Notes under the pieces: model-generated | What the model saw: the letters and a program-made list of their open reading frames with translations, nothing else | Databases searched by the model: none | Told to the model about the DNA's origin: nothing | Shown here: one piece after another, positions 1 to 6,122 of the stretch | How positions within the stretch are numbered: the stretch's first letter is position 1 | Layout: every line of letters begins with the position of its first letter | Made by a program: the position numbers and the translations under genes | From: an uncultured bacterium | Lineage (GTDB): Bacteria > Hydrogenedentota > Hydrogenedentia > Hydrogenedentales > JAEUWI01 | Length of the DNA stretch: 7,781 nt | Assembly: GCA_937895305.1 (NCBI GenBank) | Contig: CALAXS010000792.1 | Location: forward strand, 1-7,781 | Direction of reading: 5' to 3'

Positions 1-782
1 ATCCCAGTGCAATCATTGATTCTACAGCGACCCTGGAAGACGGGGTGGAAGTGCAGGCCTTCAGTATTATTGAAGCCAACGTATGTATTGGTGCGGGTAC
101 GGTAGTGGGTCCCCATTGTGTTGTGGGCGCAGGTACCGTGTTGGGAAAAGACAATCAATTGTTCAGTGGTGCCCAGGTCGGTATCTCGCCTCAGGATCTC
201 AAGCAGGTGAAGGGTGCCGTGGGCCAGACTATCATTGGCGATGGAAATATTTTTCGCGAAACGGTTACGGTGAGTTCGAGTACGGTTTATGCGAATGACG
301 ACATAAAAAAAGTGACGCGTATCGGTAGTAATTGCCTCTTTATGGCCTGCAGTCATGTGGCCCATGACTGCATCGTGGGGGATAAGGTGATTATGGCCAA
401 TGGCGCAGTGCTTGCCGGCCATGTGACCGTGGAAGACATGGCAATCCTTGGCGGGATTGTAGGGGTACATCAGTTTTGTACAGTAGGCCGAATGGCTTTT
501 GTGGGTGGCCTTGCGCGAATCGCGAAGGATGTACTGCCTTATATGATTTGTGAGGGCAACCCGGTAAAATGTTTTGGTCCCAATGCCGTGGGCCTGGAGC
601 GTAATGGTCTGGACAAGGCGGCTATTAAAAGAATTCGCGCTATGTATAAAGTGCTATATCGGGGCACACTCAATACGAGTCAGGCCCTGGAAAAGATCGA
701 AGCGGAGATTGAGGATTCAGAAGAGAAGCAGGTTATCCTCAATTTTGTACGCAATTCCAAACGGGGCATTATCTCAAAATAA
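1..782 (+). CDS. lpxA: Acyl-[ACP]--UDP-N-acetylglucosamine O-acyltransferase LpxA (5' partial)
   Basis: LpxA transfers an R-3-hydroxyacyl chain from acyl carrier protein to the 3-position of UDP-GlcNAc (or its 3-amino analogue), the first step of lipid A synthesis, in the cytoplasm as a homotrimer. The reading frame is open from base 3 and begins PSAIIDSTATLEDGVEV, matching the usual LpxA start M-x-HPTAI. Only about three codons are therefore missing, and the in-frame GTG at 45 is not the start. Left-handed beta-helix hexapeptides run through the first two thirds, with an alpha-helical C-terminus. About 262 residues in total is the family norm. Relative to E. coli, catalytic His125 is at 363-365, with His122 (354), His144 (420), His160 (468), Asp74 (195), Lys76 (201), Asn198 (582) and Arg204 (600) all kept. 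Gly173, the acyl-chain ruler residue, is kept at 507-509, which suggests a long acyl chain. Oddities: E. coli His99-Arg-Gly is Ser-Ser-Ser (273-281), and Glu200 is Val (588). Confidence 0.96.
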   Translation, partial: PSAIIDSTATLEDGVEVQAFSIIEANVCIGAGTVVGPHCVVGAGTVLGKDNQLFSGAQVGISPQDLKQVKGAVGQTIIGDGNIFRETVTVSSSTVYANDDIKKVTRIGSNCLFMACSHVAHDCIVGDKVIMANGAVLAGHVTVEDMAILGGIVGVHQFCTVGRMAFVGGLARIAKDVLPYMICEGNPVKCFGPNAVGLERNGLDKAAIKRIRAMYKVLYRGTLNTSQALEKIEAEIEDSEEKQVILNFVRNSKRGIISK

Positions 783-794
783 GTCGGACGGTTT

Positions 795-810
795 CGGGGT
801 ATAGCCCCCG
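795..810 (+). other. Short GC hairpin between lpxA and the GnnA-like gene
   Basis: CGGGG at 795-799 can pair with CCCCG at 806-810 around a six-base loop. No T-run follows, so it is not an intrinsic terminator. It lies 12 bases upstream of the GGAG (823-826) that serves the next gene. It could be a processing or mRNA-stability structure, or chance. Confidence 0.3.
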
Positions 811-834
811 CCCATCACTCCTGGAGAATTTTTC

Positions 835-1803
835 ATGTCTGTACTTCGTACGGGTGTTATTGGTGTAGGTCATCTCGGTTATCATCATGCACGACTCTAT
901 GGGCAATTGGATGGTGTCGAGCTTGTCGGGGTGGTGGATCTGGATGCAAGCAACCGGAAACGCGCAGAAGACGAGTTGGGCGTAAGTGCTTATGCTTCAA
1001 TCGAAGAATTACTGGTGCAGGGCGTGGATGCTGTGTCGGTGGTTACACCGACCATGACCCATGCTACGGTGGTGTTACAGGTGCTGGAAGCCGGGGTGCA
1101 TGTGCTGGTGGAAAAACCTATCGCGCCGACCCTTGAAGAAGCCGAGGCCATGGTCTGTGCTGCTCGGGCCAATGGTAAGCGCTTGCAGGTGGGCCACATT
1201 GAACGTTTCAATGGTGCAGTTATGGCCTTGTTCGATGCGATTAAGGCCCCACGTTTTGTAGAGTGCCATCGCTTGAGCCCTTTTCCCGGGCGTGGTACCG
1301 ACGTGAGTGTGGTGCTGGATCTCATGATTCATGATCTGGATATTATCTTGACCCTGGACCGTTCCGAACTTATCTCGATCGATGCGGTAGGGGTGCCTGT
1401 ATTTTCCGACACCGAAGACATCGCCAATGTGCGCCTCCGCTTTGCGTCGGGCTGTGTCATGAATCTGACCGCGAGTCGGGTGTCGGTGGACAAGATGCGC
1501 AAGATTCGTATCTTTGAAGACAATGCCTATGTATCCACCGACTATGATGCGAAGGAAGTACTCATTTACCGCAAGAAACCCGGCGAAATCGAAGATGCCT
1601 CCAATCCAATGGCACATATCGAAATTGAAGCATTGGAGGTGAGCAAGGATGAACAACTCAAGCTGGAGCTGGCATCCTTTGTTGAATGTGTGCGCGAGGA
1701 CAAACGTCCCGTAGTCAATGGTGAAGATGGTGTGCGTGCCCTGAAGCTGGCCCGTGATATTGTGAATTTTATTGAAGAGCATGGACCGAAAGAAAGAGCG
1801 TAG
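835..1803 (+). CDS. Gfo/Idh/MocA-family oxidoreductase, GnnA-like (putative UDP-GlcNAc 3-dehydrogenase)
   Basis: This is a 322-residue NAD(P)-dependent sugar oxidoreductase. The Rossmann fold opens with GVGHLG at residues 10-15, followed by the acidic strand end VVDLD (33-37). The family signature EKP is at 93-95, and the catalytic-type motif DLMIHD is at 162-167, with Lys94 and His166 as the likely catalytic pair. The C-terminal alpha/beta domain is complete and the length is normal. The start is ATG 835 with GGAG at 823-826. In Acidithiobacillus ferrooxidans, gnnA (this family) and gnnB lie between lpxA and lpxB; GnnA oxidises the 3-OH of UDP-GlcNAc and GnnB aminates it, so that LpxA makes an amide link. 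The position here, 52 bases after lpxA and next in line to lpxB, makes GnnA the best guess. No gnnB is in the window and the family is very broad, so the substrate is inference. Confidence is high for the family and moderate for the role. Confidence 0.85.
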   Translation: MSVLRTGVIGVGHLGYHHARLYGQLDGVELVGVVDLDASNRKRAEDELGVSAYASIEELLVQGVDAVSVVTPTMTHATVVLQVLEAGVHVLVEKPIAPTLEEAEAMVCAARANGKRLQVGHIERFNGAVMALFDAIKAPRFVECHRLSPFPGRGTDVSVVLDLMIHDLDIILTLDRSELISIDAVGVPVFSDTEDIANVRLRFASGCVMNLTASRVSVDKMRKIRIFEDNAYVSTDYDAKEVLIYRKKPGEIEDASNPMAHIEIEALEVSKDEQLKLELASFVECVREDKRPVVNGEDGVRALKLARDIVNFIEEHGPKERA

Positions 1804-1828
1804 TCGTGGTGTGAATAAATACATTTGA

Positions 1829-1846
1829 ACCACAGAGAGCGCAGAG
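1829..1846 (+). repeat. Left arm of outer inverted repeat (ACCACAGAG family)
   Basis: This 18-base arm reads accacagagagcgcagag. It matches the reverse complement of 2132-2149 at 17 of 18 positions; the one difference, at 1841, would be a G-U wobble in RNA. Related ACCACAGAG-type intergenic repeats occur in many environmental bacteria (general knowledge, not checked here). The arms are about 285 bases apart and enclose both palindrome families. Confidence 0.75.
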
Positions 1847-1877
1847 GAAAGAGGAAACAAAATTAATGGGACAATCC

Positions 1878-1914
1878 CTCGTTCCCATGCTCCGCGTGGG
1901 AATGCATACAGTTT
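1878..1914 (+). repeat. Palindromic intergenic repeat, direct copy 1
   Basis: This 37-base unit is identical to 2068-2104 except at two positions. The core pairs TTCCCATGC (1882-1890) with GCGTGGGAA (1894-1902) around a three-base loop, with one T-G wobble. The conserved tail GCATACAGTTT follows. Translated on the minus strand it gives FPRGAWERG, a peptide often seen in spurious ORFs caused by this widespread repeat family. Confidence 0.85.
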
Positions 1915-2011
1915 GCAGATGGTGATTAAGGCGTCAGGTGCGGGCTTTTCTGTTTGCTTATGCAAGATAGTGCTAACTTTGGTCCCGACTTGAGCGGGTA
2001 CTGTAAACGCG

Positions 2012-2037
2012 GCGATTCCCGCTTTCGCGGGAAAGAC
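2012..2037 (-). repeat. Second palindromic intergenic repeat, copy A
   Basis: TTCCCGC (2016-2022) pairs perfectly with GCGGGAA (2027-2033) around TTTC. Read on the minus strand the unit starts GTCTTTCCCGC and has a GAAA (GNRA-type) loop closed by C-G. It belongs to the common GTCATTCCCGCGAA-type repeats. A related copy in the opposite orientation is at 7730-7755. No T-run directly follows, so it is not a terminator. Confidence 0.75.
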
Positions 2038-2067
2038 AGGTCAGTTATAGTTTTTACTTTTTTTCTT

Positions 2068-2104
2068 CTCGTTCCCACGCTCTGCGTGGGAATGCATACA
2101 GTTT
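2068..2104 (+). repeat. Palindromic intergenic repeat, direct copy 2
   Basis: This is the second 37-base copy, exactly 190 bases downstream of copy 1. Its stem TTCCCACGC (2072-2080) / GCGTGGGAA (2084-2092) is a perfect 9-base-pair arm with a TCT loop. The two differences from copy 1 (2078 and 2083) fall at a stem position, where copy 1 keeps a wobble pair, and in the loop, so both copies keep the hairpin. The same GCATACAGTTT tail is present. Confidence 0.85.
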
Positions 2105-2131
2105 TGAATAGTGCGTTTCCCCCTCAGTGTA

Positions 2132-2149
2132 CTCTGTGCTCTCTGTGGT
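2132..2149 (-). repeat. Right arm of outer inverted repeat (ACCACAGAG family)
   Basis: This 18-base arm, ctctgtgctctctgtggt, is the inverse of 1829-1846 with one mismatch. It lies 46 bases before the lpxB start. I saw no clear target-site duplication outside the two arms, so mobilisation of the enclosed segment as a unit is not shown. Confidence 0.75.
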
Positions 2150-2180
2150 AATAATTTCTTAATTCAATTTCTCGACCCAA

Positions 2181-2185
2181 AAAGG
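2181..2185 (+). promoter_or_regulatory. Weak ribosome binding site for lpxB
   Basis: AAAGG sits 10 bases before the TTG at 2196. It is the only purine-rich element between the in-frame stop at 2160-2162 and the conserved N-terminus, and no in-frame ATG or GTG occurs there, so it supports TTG 2196 as the start. Confidence 0.5.
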
Positions 2186-2195
2186 TAACTCCCCA

Positions 2196-3305
2196 TTGCC
2201 CCGACTTTTTTTTGTAGCTGGCGAAGAATCCGGTGATATCCACGGTGCGAATGTGATTCGTGCGTTGGATGAACAATGCCCGGATCTTGTGTGTGAGGGG
2301 CTGGGTGGTCAGCACATGGCGGAAGCCGGGATGACCTTGCGTCATGATTTGGCGAACGAAGGCATCATGGGGTTTCTGGAGGTGGTGAAGCATTACCCGG
2401 CGATTCGACGTTTGTTCCACGATACCCTGGATCACATCAATGCGGAACAACCCGATGCGGTGGTATTGATTGATTACCCCGGTTTTAATATCCGGCTGGC
2501 CAAGGCATTGCAGAGGACCGGTATCCCCATCATTTACTACATCAGCCCACAGATTTGGGCGTGGAAAAAGGGACGACTCAAGACGCTGGCGCAGTGTGTG
2601 GACCACATGATGGTCATCTTCCCCTTCGAGGTGGAACTCTACGAGGCTGCAGGTGTGCCTTGCACCTATGTGGGGCATCCACTGCTGGACCATATTGAGG
2701 GCGTTGAAGCAGGGCCGTCCTTAGGGGGTGATCCACTGGTGGGACTCTTGCCTGGTAGTCGGGCACAGGAAATCGAACGGCTCATGGTGCCCATGCTGGA
2801 GGTGGCCCAGGGGGTGCTGGAGGAAATGCCTAAAGCGCGCTTTGTCATTCCCTGTGTTAATGAAGCGCGTGCCGAGCAGGTACGTACATTGGTAGGGGAC
2901 TTCCCCGCGAAGGTGATGGTGGGGGGCATGGACCAGGTTTTATCGCAGGCGCGGGCCTGCCTGGTGGCTTCGGGCACCGCGACATTACAGACGGCACTCT
3001 TTGGTGTGCCCATGTGTATCTTATACAAAACGAGTACCATAACCTATATGATGGCGAAGGCCGTAGTGGACATTGAGTACATCGGTATAGTAAACATATT
3101 GGCAGACCGTTGCATCGTTCCTGAATTTATACAGCAGGATGCCCGGTCTAACAAGATCCTGCCCCAATTCCTACCGCTTCTCACAGACTCCCCTGAACGT
3201 ACCCGCATGCTCCATGATTTACATGGGGTGCGCGACGATTTGGGGAGTGGAGGAGCGTCTCATACTGCTGCGTGCGTCATACTTGATGTGCTGGAGGATG
3301 CCTGA
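2196..3305 (+). CDS. lpxB: Lipid-A-disaccharide synthase LpxB
   Basis: LpxB is a peripheral-membrane GT19 glycosyltransferase. It joins UDP-2,3-diacylglucosamine to lipid X, forming the beta-1,6 disaccharide of lipid A and releasing UDP. The 369-residue protein is slightly shorter than E. coli's 382. It opens with the family signature AGEESGDIHGA (residues 8-18). Then come LIDYPGFN (91-98; Asp93 corresponds to E. coli Asp98), SPQIWAWKKGR (117-127), FPFE (142-145), LLPGSR (184-189; Arg189 corresponds to Arg201), ASGTATL (258-264) and Asn300 in the VNILADR segment (E. coli Asn316). All expected key residues are present. The start is TTG: an in-frame stop lies 36 bases upstream and the conserved strand begins four codons in, so no better start exists. 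Codons 4-6 contain eight consecutive T (2206-2213). It follows the repeat island and is directly joined to polA. Confidence 0.96.
   Translation: MPRLFFVAGEESGDIHGANVIRALDEQCPDLVCEGLGGQHMAEAGMTLRHDLANEGIMGFLEVVKHYPAIRRLFHDTLDHINAEQPDAVVLIDYPGFNIRLAKALQRTGIPIIYYISPQIWAWKKGRLKTLAQCVDHMMVIFPFEVELYEAAGVPCTYVGHPLLDHIEGVEAGPSLGGDPLVGLLPGSRAQEIERLMVPMLEVAQGVLEEMPKARFVIPCVNEARAEQVRTLVGDFPAKVMVGGMDQVLSQARACLVASGTATLQTALFGVPMCILYKTSTITYMMAKAVVDIEYIGIVNILADRCIVPEFIQQDARSNKILPQFLPLLTDSPERTRMLHDLHGVRDDLGSGGASHTAACVILDVLEDA
3293..3297 (+). promoter_or_regulatory. Shine-Dalgarno for polA inside lpxB
   Basis: GGAGG lies within the last codons of lpxB, 9 bases before ATG 3307. It decides the polA start: the other in-frame ATG, at 3298, directly abuts the GGAGG and so is too close. 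The arrangement implies translational coupling of polA to lpxB. Confidence 0.75.
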
Positions 3306-3306
3306 T

Positions 3307-6030
3307 ATGGCGGAACGCCTTTTTTTAATCGACGGCATGGCTTTTGCCTTCCGTTCCTACTATGCCATCAAGTCGGCGTTGACCGATTCAAAAGGGCGGC
3401 CCACCAATGCCGTCTTTGGTTTTGCGCGGGTATTGATGAAGTTATTGCGCGAACACGAACCGAGTCATATCGCCGTCGTCTTTGATGCACCGGGCAAGAC
3501 TTTTCGCGACGATATTTTTCCGCAGTACAAGGCGAACCGTTCTGAGACGCCCCAGGATCTGAAAGATCAGTTCCCCATGATGCACGAACTGGTGGATGCC
3601 ATGAACCTTGCCAAGTTTGTGGTGCCGGGGGTGGAAGCCGATGATGTGATGGGCACCCTCGCACAGGCCGCTACAGCGCAGGGGATTGAGACGGTACTGG
3701 TGACGGGCGACAAGGATATGCTCCAACTCATTACAGATCAGGTCCATGTCTATGACCCTGCCAAGGGCAATGATGGAAAATGGTATACGGCGGAGGATGT
3801 GAAAGAACGATTTGGGGTAGAGCCAAACCATGTAATTGATGCACTCGGTCTTATGGGCGATAGTGCGGACAACGTACCGGGGGTACGGGGCATTGGCGAG
3901 AAGACGGCGAAGAAGTTACTGGAACAGTTTAAGACCCTGGAAGGCTTGTACGAAAATATTGAAAGCCTCAAGGGCAAGCAAAAAGAGAAACTGATAGAAG
4001 ACGAGAAGATGGCTTACTTCAGCCGGGAACTCGTTACGATTAAATGCGACGTGGACTGCGACACGGACCTGGACAAGCTCCAGCGCAAGGACTGGGATCA
4101 GGAAACGTTGATAGAGCATTTCACGGGTCTGGAGTTTCATGGCTTGCTGGAAGGGTTGGTGCCCAATGCCGTGGAAGCCGAAGAAGAGACACTGAACTAT
4201 CAACTGGTGGTGACCGAGAAAGTTCTCGATGAGGCGATAGCCGCCATGCACGCCAACGGTATTTTTGCCATTGACACGGAGACCACATCAACCGACCCCA
4301 TGCTGGCGGAGTTGGTAGGAATCTCACTAAGCTGCGCAGCCTGCACCGGGTATTACATTCCGGTGTCGCACACGCAAGAAGCCTGCACGTATTTCACAGA
4401 CCCGGATGACCTGACTACAGTAACCTATCTCGACCAGCTATCCATGACGGTTCTTAAGGAGAAGCTCCAACCCCTGCTTGCTGATGAGAAGATAGGCAAA
4501 GTGGGGCATAACATCAAGTATGACCTCATCGTATTGGAACGTGCGGGGCTGGAAGTGCTTGGAACAGCTATGGATACCATGGTCGCTTCTTACTTGACAG
4601 ATCCCTCCCGGTTAAGGCACAATCTAGGTGAGGTTAGCCTCCAGTATCTACGACGCAAGACGATCCCCATCTCTGATTTGATCGGAAAAGGATCCAAAGC
4701 CGTCACCTTTAATCATGTACCTGTAGATCGCGCATGTGATTATGCGAGTGAAGATGCCGACATTACCTGGCGGCTTCATGAGGTGCTGGAACCGCTCCTG
4801 GTTGAACGGGAGCTGGACACCCTCTTCCAAAATGTTGAACTCCCCCTCCTCAGCGTATTGAAGCGCATGGAACAAGAGGGCGTTTCTATAGATTTGAAGG
4901 TCTTCCAGGGATTGCACCAGGAGATTCAGGTGCGGTTGGGCGAGTTAGAGACCGAGATACATAGCTTGGCGGGGGCACCTTTTAATATAAACTCTCCCAA
5001 GCAATTACAGGTTGTACTCTTTGACCAGATTGGCCTGAAGCCAATCAAGAAAACAAAAACGGGCTACTCGACCAACGAGAGTGTGCTGGAACAACTCAAA
5101 CACGAGCATCCTTTACCGGAAAAGATTCTGGAATACCGGATGCTGGAAAAGTTGCGTGGCACGTATGTTGAGGCACTTCCAAAGTGTATTCATCCCGAAA
5201 CAGGAAAAATTCATACCTCCTTTAATCAGGCTGTGGCTGTTACAGGACGTTTGGCCAGCAGTAACCCCAACTTACAAAATATCCCCGTACGCACAGAATA
5301 CGGTCGCCGCATACGCGAGGCCTTTATCAGTTCCAGTCCAGACCGGGTACTTATCTCGGCGGATTACTCACAAATTGAATTACGCATTCTCGCGCACCTT
5401 TCCAATGACACAGCACTGAAAGAAGCATTCTTTCAGGATATGGATATCCATAGCGATACCGCAGCAAGGGTCTTTGGTGTGGCACTGGATGCTGTCACCC
5501 CGGAGCAACGTCGCCAGGCGAAGGCAGTGAATTTTGGTGTGGTCTACGGCATTAGTGCCTTTGGCCTGTCCCGAAATCTGGGTATAGGTATGAAGGAAGC
5601 ACAAGAGTTCATTGATGCCTACTTTGCCCAATATCCTGAAGTTCGCACCTGGCTGGATCAGGTGATAGTTGATGCCAAGGAAAAGGGCTATGTGAAGACG
5701 CTCCTGAATCGAAGGCGCTATGTACCGGACCTGAAAAGTTCCGATGTGAATCAGCGGAAGGCTACCGAGCGCGCAGCGATTAATACCCCGGTACAGGGGA
5801 GTGCTGCGGATGTGATCAAGGTGGCCATGATAGCGCTGGACAAAAAGCTGTCGACACTGGACGCACGTATGGTGCTGCAGGTTCACGATGAACTGGTGGT
5901 GGATGCTCCCGCAGAAAAAGCGGAAGCTGTAGCAACATTGATGCGCGAGATCATGGAAAATGCAATAGAACTTACAGTGCCCTTAAAAGTAGATTTGGGC
6001 ATTGGTAAAAATTGGGCGGAAATACATTAG
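3307..6030 (+). CDS. polA: DNA polymerase I
   Basis: This is the cytoplasmic repair and Okazaki-processing polymerase, 907 residues against 928 in E. coli. Numbering is from ATG 3307, chosen over longer frames that overlap lpxB. The 5'-3' exonuclease (FEN) domain, about 1-290, carries Asp9, Asp60, Glu110-x-Asp112-Asp113, GDKD (134-137) and the helix-hairpin-helix DSADNVPGVRGIGEKT (185-200). The 3'-5' exonuclease, about 310-500, keeps Asp323-x-Glu325 (ExoI), Asn402 and Asp406 (ExoII), and Tyr479 and Asp483 (ExoIII), so proofreading should be active, unlike in Taq. The polymerase domain has motif A DYSQIELR (686-693), motif B with Arg735, Lys739, Phe743 and Tyr747, and motif C HDE (860-862). 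Phe743, at E. coli position 762, predicts discrimination against dideoxynucleotides. It starts one base after the lpxB stop and was probably co-transcribed with it. Confidence 0.97.
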   Translation: MAERLFLIDGMAFAFRSYYAIKSALTDSKGRPTNAVFGFARVLMKLLREHEPSHIAVVFDAPGKTFRDDIFPQYKANRSETPQDLKDQFPMMHELVDAMNLAKFVVPGVEADDVMGTLAQAATAQGIETVLVTGDKDMLQLITDQVHVYDPAKGNDGKWYTAEDVKERFGVEPNHVIDALGLMGDSADNVPGVRGIGEKTAKKLLEQFKTLEGLYENIESLKGKQKEKLIEDEKMAYFSRELVTIKCDVDCDTDLDKLQRKDWDQETLIEHFTGLEFHGLLEGLVPNAVEAEEETLNYQLVVTEKVLDEAIAAMHANGIFAIDTETTSTDPMLAELVGISLSCAACTGYYIPVSHTQEACTYFTDPDDLTTVTYLDQLSMTVLKEKLQPLLADEKIGKVGHNIKYDLIVLERAGLEVLGTAMDTMVASYLTDPSRLRHNLGEVSLQYLRRKTIPISDLIGKGSKAVTFNHVPVDRACDYASEDADITWRLHEVLEPLLVERELDTLFQNVELPLLSVLKRMEQEGVSIDLKVFQGLHQEIQVRLGELETEIHSLAGAPFNINSPKQLQVVLFDQIGLKPIKKTKTGYSTNESVLEQLKHEHPLPEKILEYRMLEKLRGTYVEALPKCIHPETGKIHTSFNQAVAVTGRLASSNPNLQNIPVRTEYGRRIREAFISSSPDRVLISADYSQIELRILAHLSNDTALKEAFFQDMDIHSDTAARVFGVALDAVTPEQRRQAKAVNFGVVYGISAFGLSRNLGIGMKEAQEFIDAYFAQYPEVRTWLDQVIVDAKEKGYVKTLLNRRRYVPDLKSSDVNQRKATERAAINTPVQGSAADVIKVAMIALDKKLSTLDARMVLQVHDELVVDAPAEKAEAVATLMREIMENAIELTVPLKVDLGIGKNWAEIH

Positions 6031-6122
6031 TCCGTCCTGATTCGAAAAAAACAAACAAGCAAGGCATTCAAAAAAGAGGCATTCGTCTCTTCATTTCTAT
6101 ACCTGTATCGAAAGGACAAGGC
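6031..6122 (+). other. polA-rho intercistronic leader with small hairpin and tandem octamer
   Basis: These 92 bases hold an A-rich run, two copies of AGGCATTC (6062-6069 and 6077-6084), and a possible 7-base-pair hairpin (6074-6080 with 6085-6091, loop ATTC, one G-T pair). E. coli rho is controlled by Rho-dependent attenuation in its leader; whether this short leader plays such a role cannot be told from sequence. I saw no promoter I would defend. Confidence 0.35.
6111..6116 (+). promoter_or_regulatory. Ribosome binding site fixing the rho start
   Basis: AAAGGA lies 6 bases before ATG 6123. The frame is open further upstream to a TTG at 6012 inside polA, but that extension has no support and would overlap the polA end. 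This site selects 6123. Confidence 0.7.

Larger units (their letters stand above)
1804..2195. other. 392-base intergenic repeat island inside the lpx cluster
   Basis: No convincing gene lies here. The stretch holds an outer inverted repeat pair (1829-1846 / 2132-2149), two direct copies of a palindromic unit (1878-1914 and 2068-2104), and one copy of a second palindrome (2012-2037), each listed separately. The short + strand reading frame covering 1954-2151 is a translation of these repeats: the peptides DSRFRGK, VPTLCVGMH and CTLCSLW come from the three units in turn. I saw no intrinsic terminator, so transcription could read through from the GnnA-like gene into lpxB. I could not support a promoter for lpxB. 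Confidence 0.8.

Noticed and set aside
45..47. GTG as the start of lpxA
   Set aside because: The frame is open to the window edge and upstream codons encode the conserved PSAII start of LpxA, so the gene is cut by the window.
1075..1965. 296-residue minus-strand reading frame across the GnnA-like gene
   Set aside because: It is antisense to a well-conserved gene, and its start region is the translated palindrome (FPRGAWERG), a known mark of spurious ORFs. No family resemblance.
2041..2056. Possible -10 box TATAGT for lpxB
   Set aside because: No acceptable -35 element lies about 17 bases upstream; that position falls inside the palindrome.
2016..2066. Intrinsic terminator in the repeat island (hairpin 2016-2033, T-rich 2051-2066)
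   Set aside because: The T-rich run begins about 17 bases after the stem instead of abutting it, so the geometry is wrong.
1829..2149. CRISPR array
   Set aside because: Only two direct copies, 190 apart, with no regular spacers and no cas genes; the units are palindromic intergenic repeats.
1954..2151. 65-residue + strand reading frame in the intergenic region
   Set aside because: Its peptides DSRFRGK, VPTLCVGMH and CTLCSLW are direct translations of the three repeat families; it has no ribosome binding site.
3139..3306. N-terminal extension of polA overlapping lpxB
   Set aside because: The DNA polymerase I homology starts at MAERLFLIDG (3307) with a good GGAGG 9 bases upstream; the upstream codons belong to lpxB in another frame.
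6012..6122. TTG-started extension of Rho
   Set aside because: It overlaps the polA end and lacks a ribosome binding site, while ATG 6123 has AAAGGA at good spacing.
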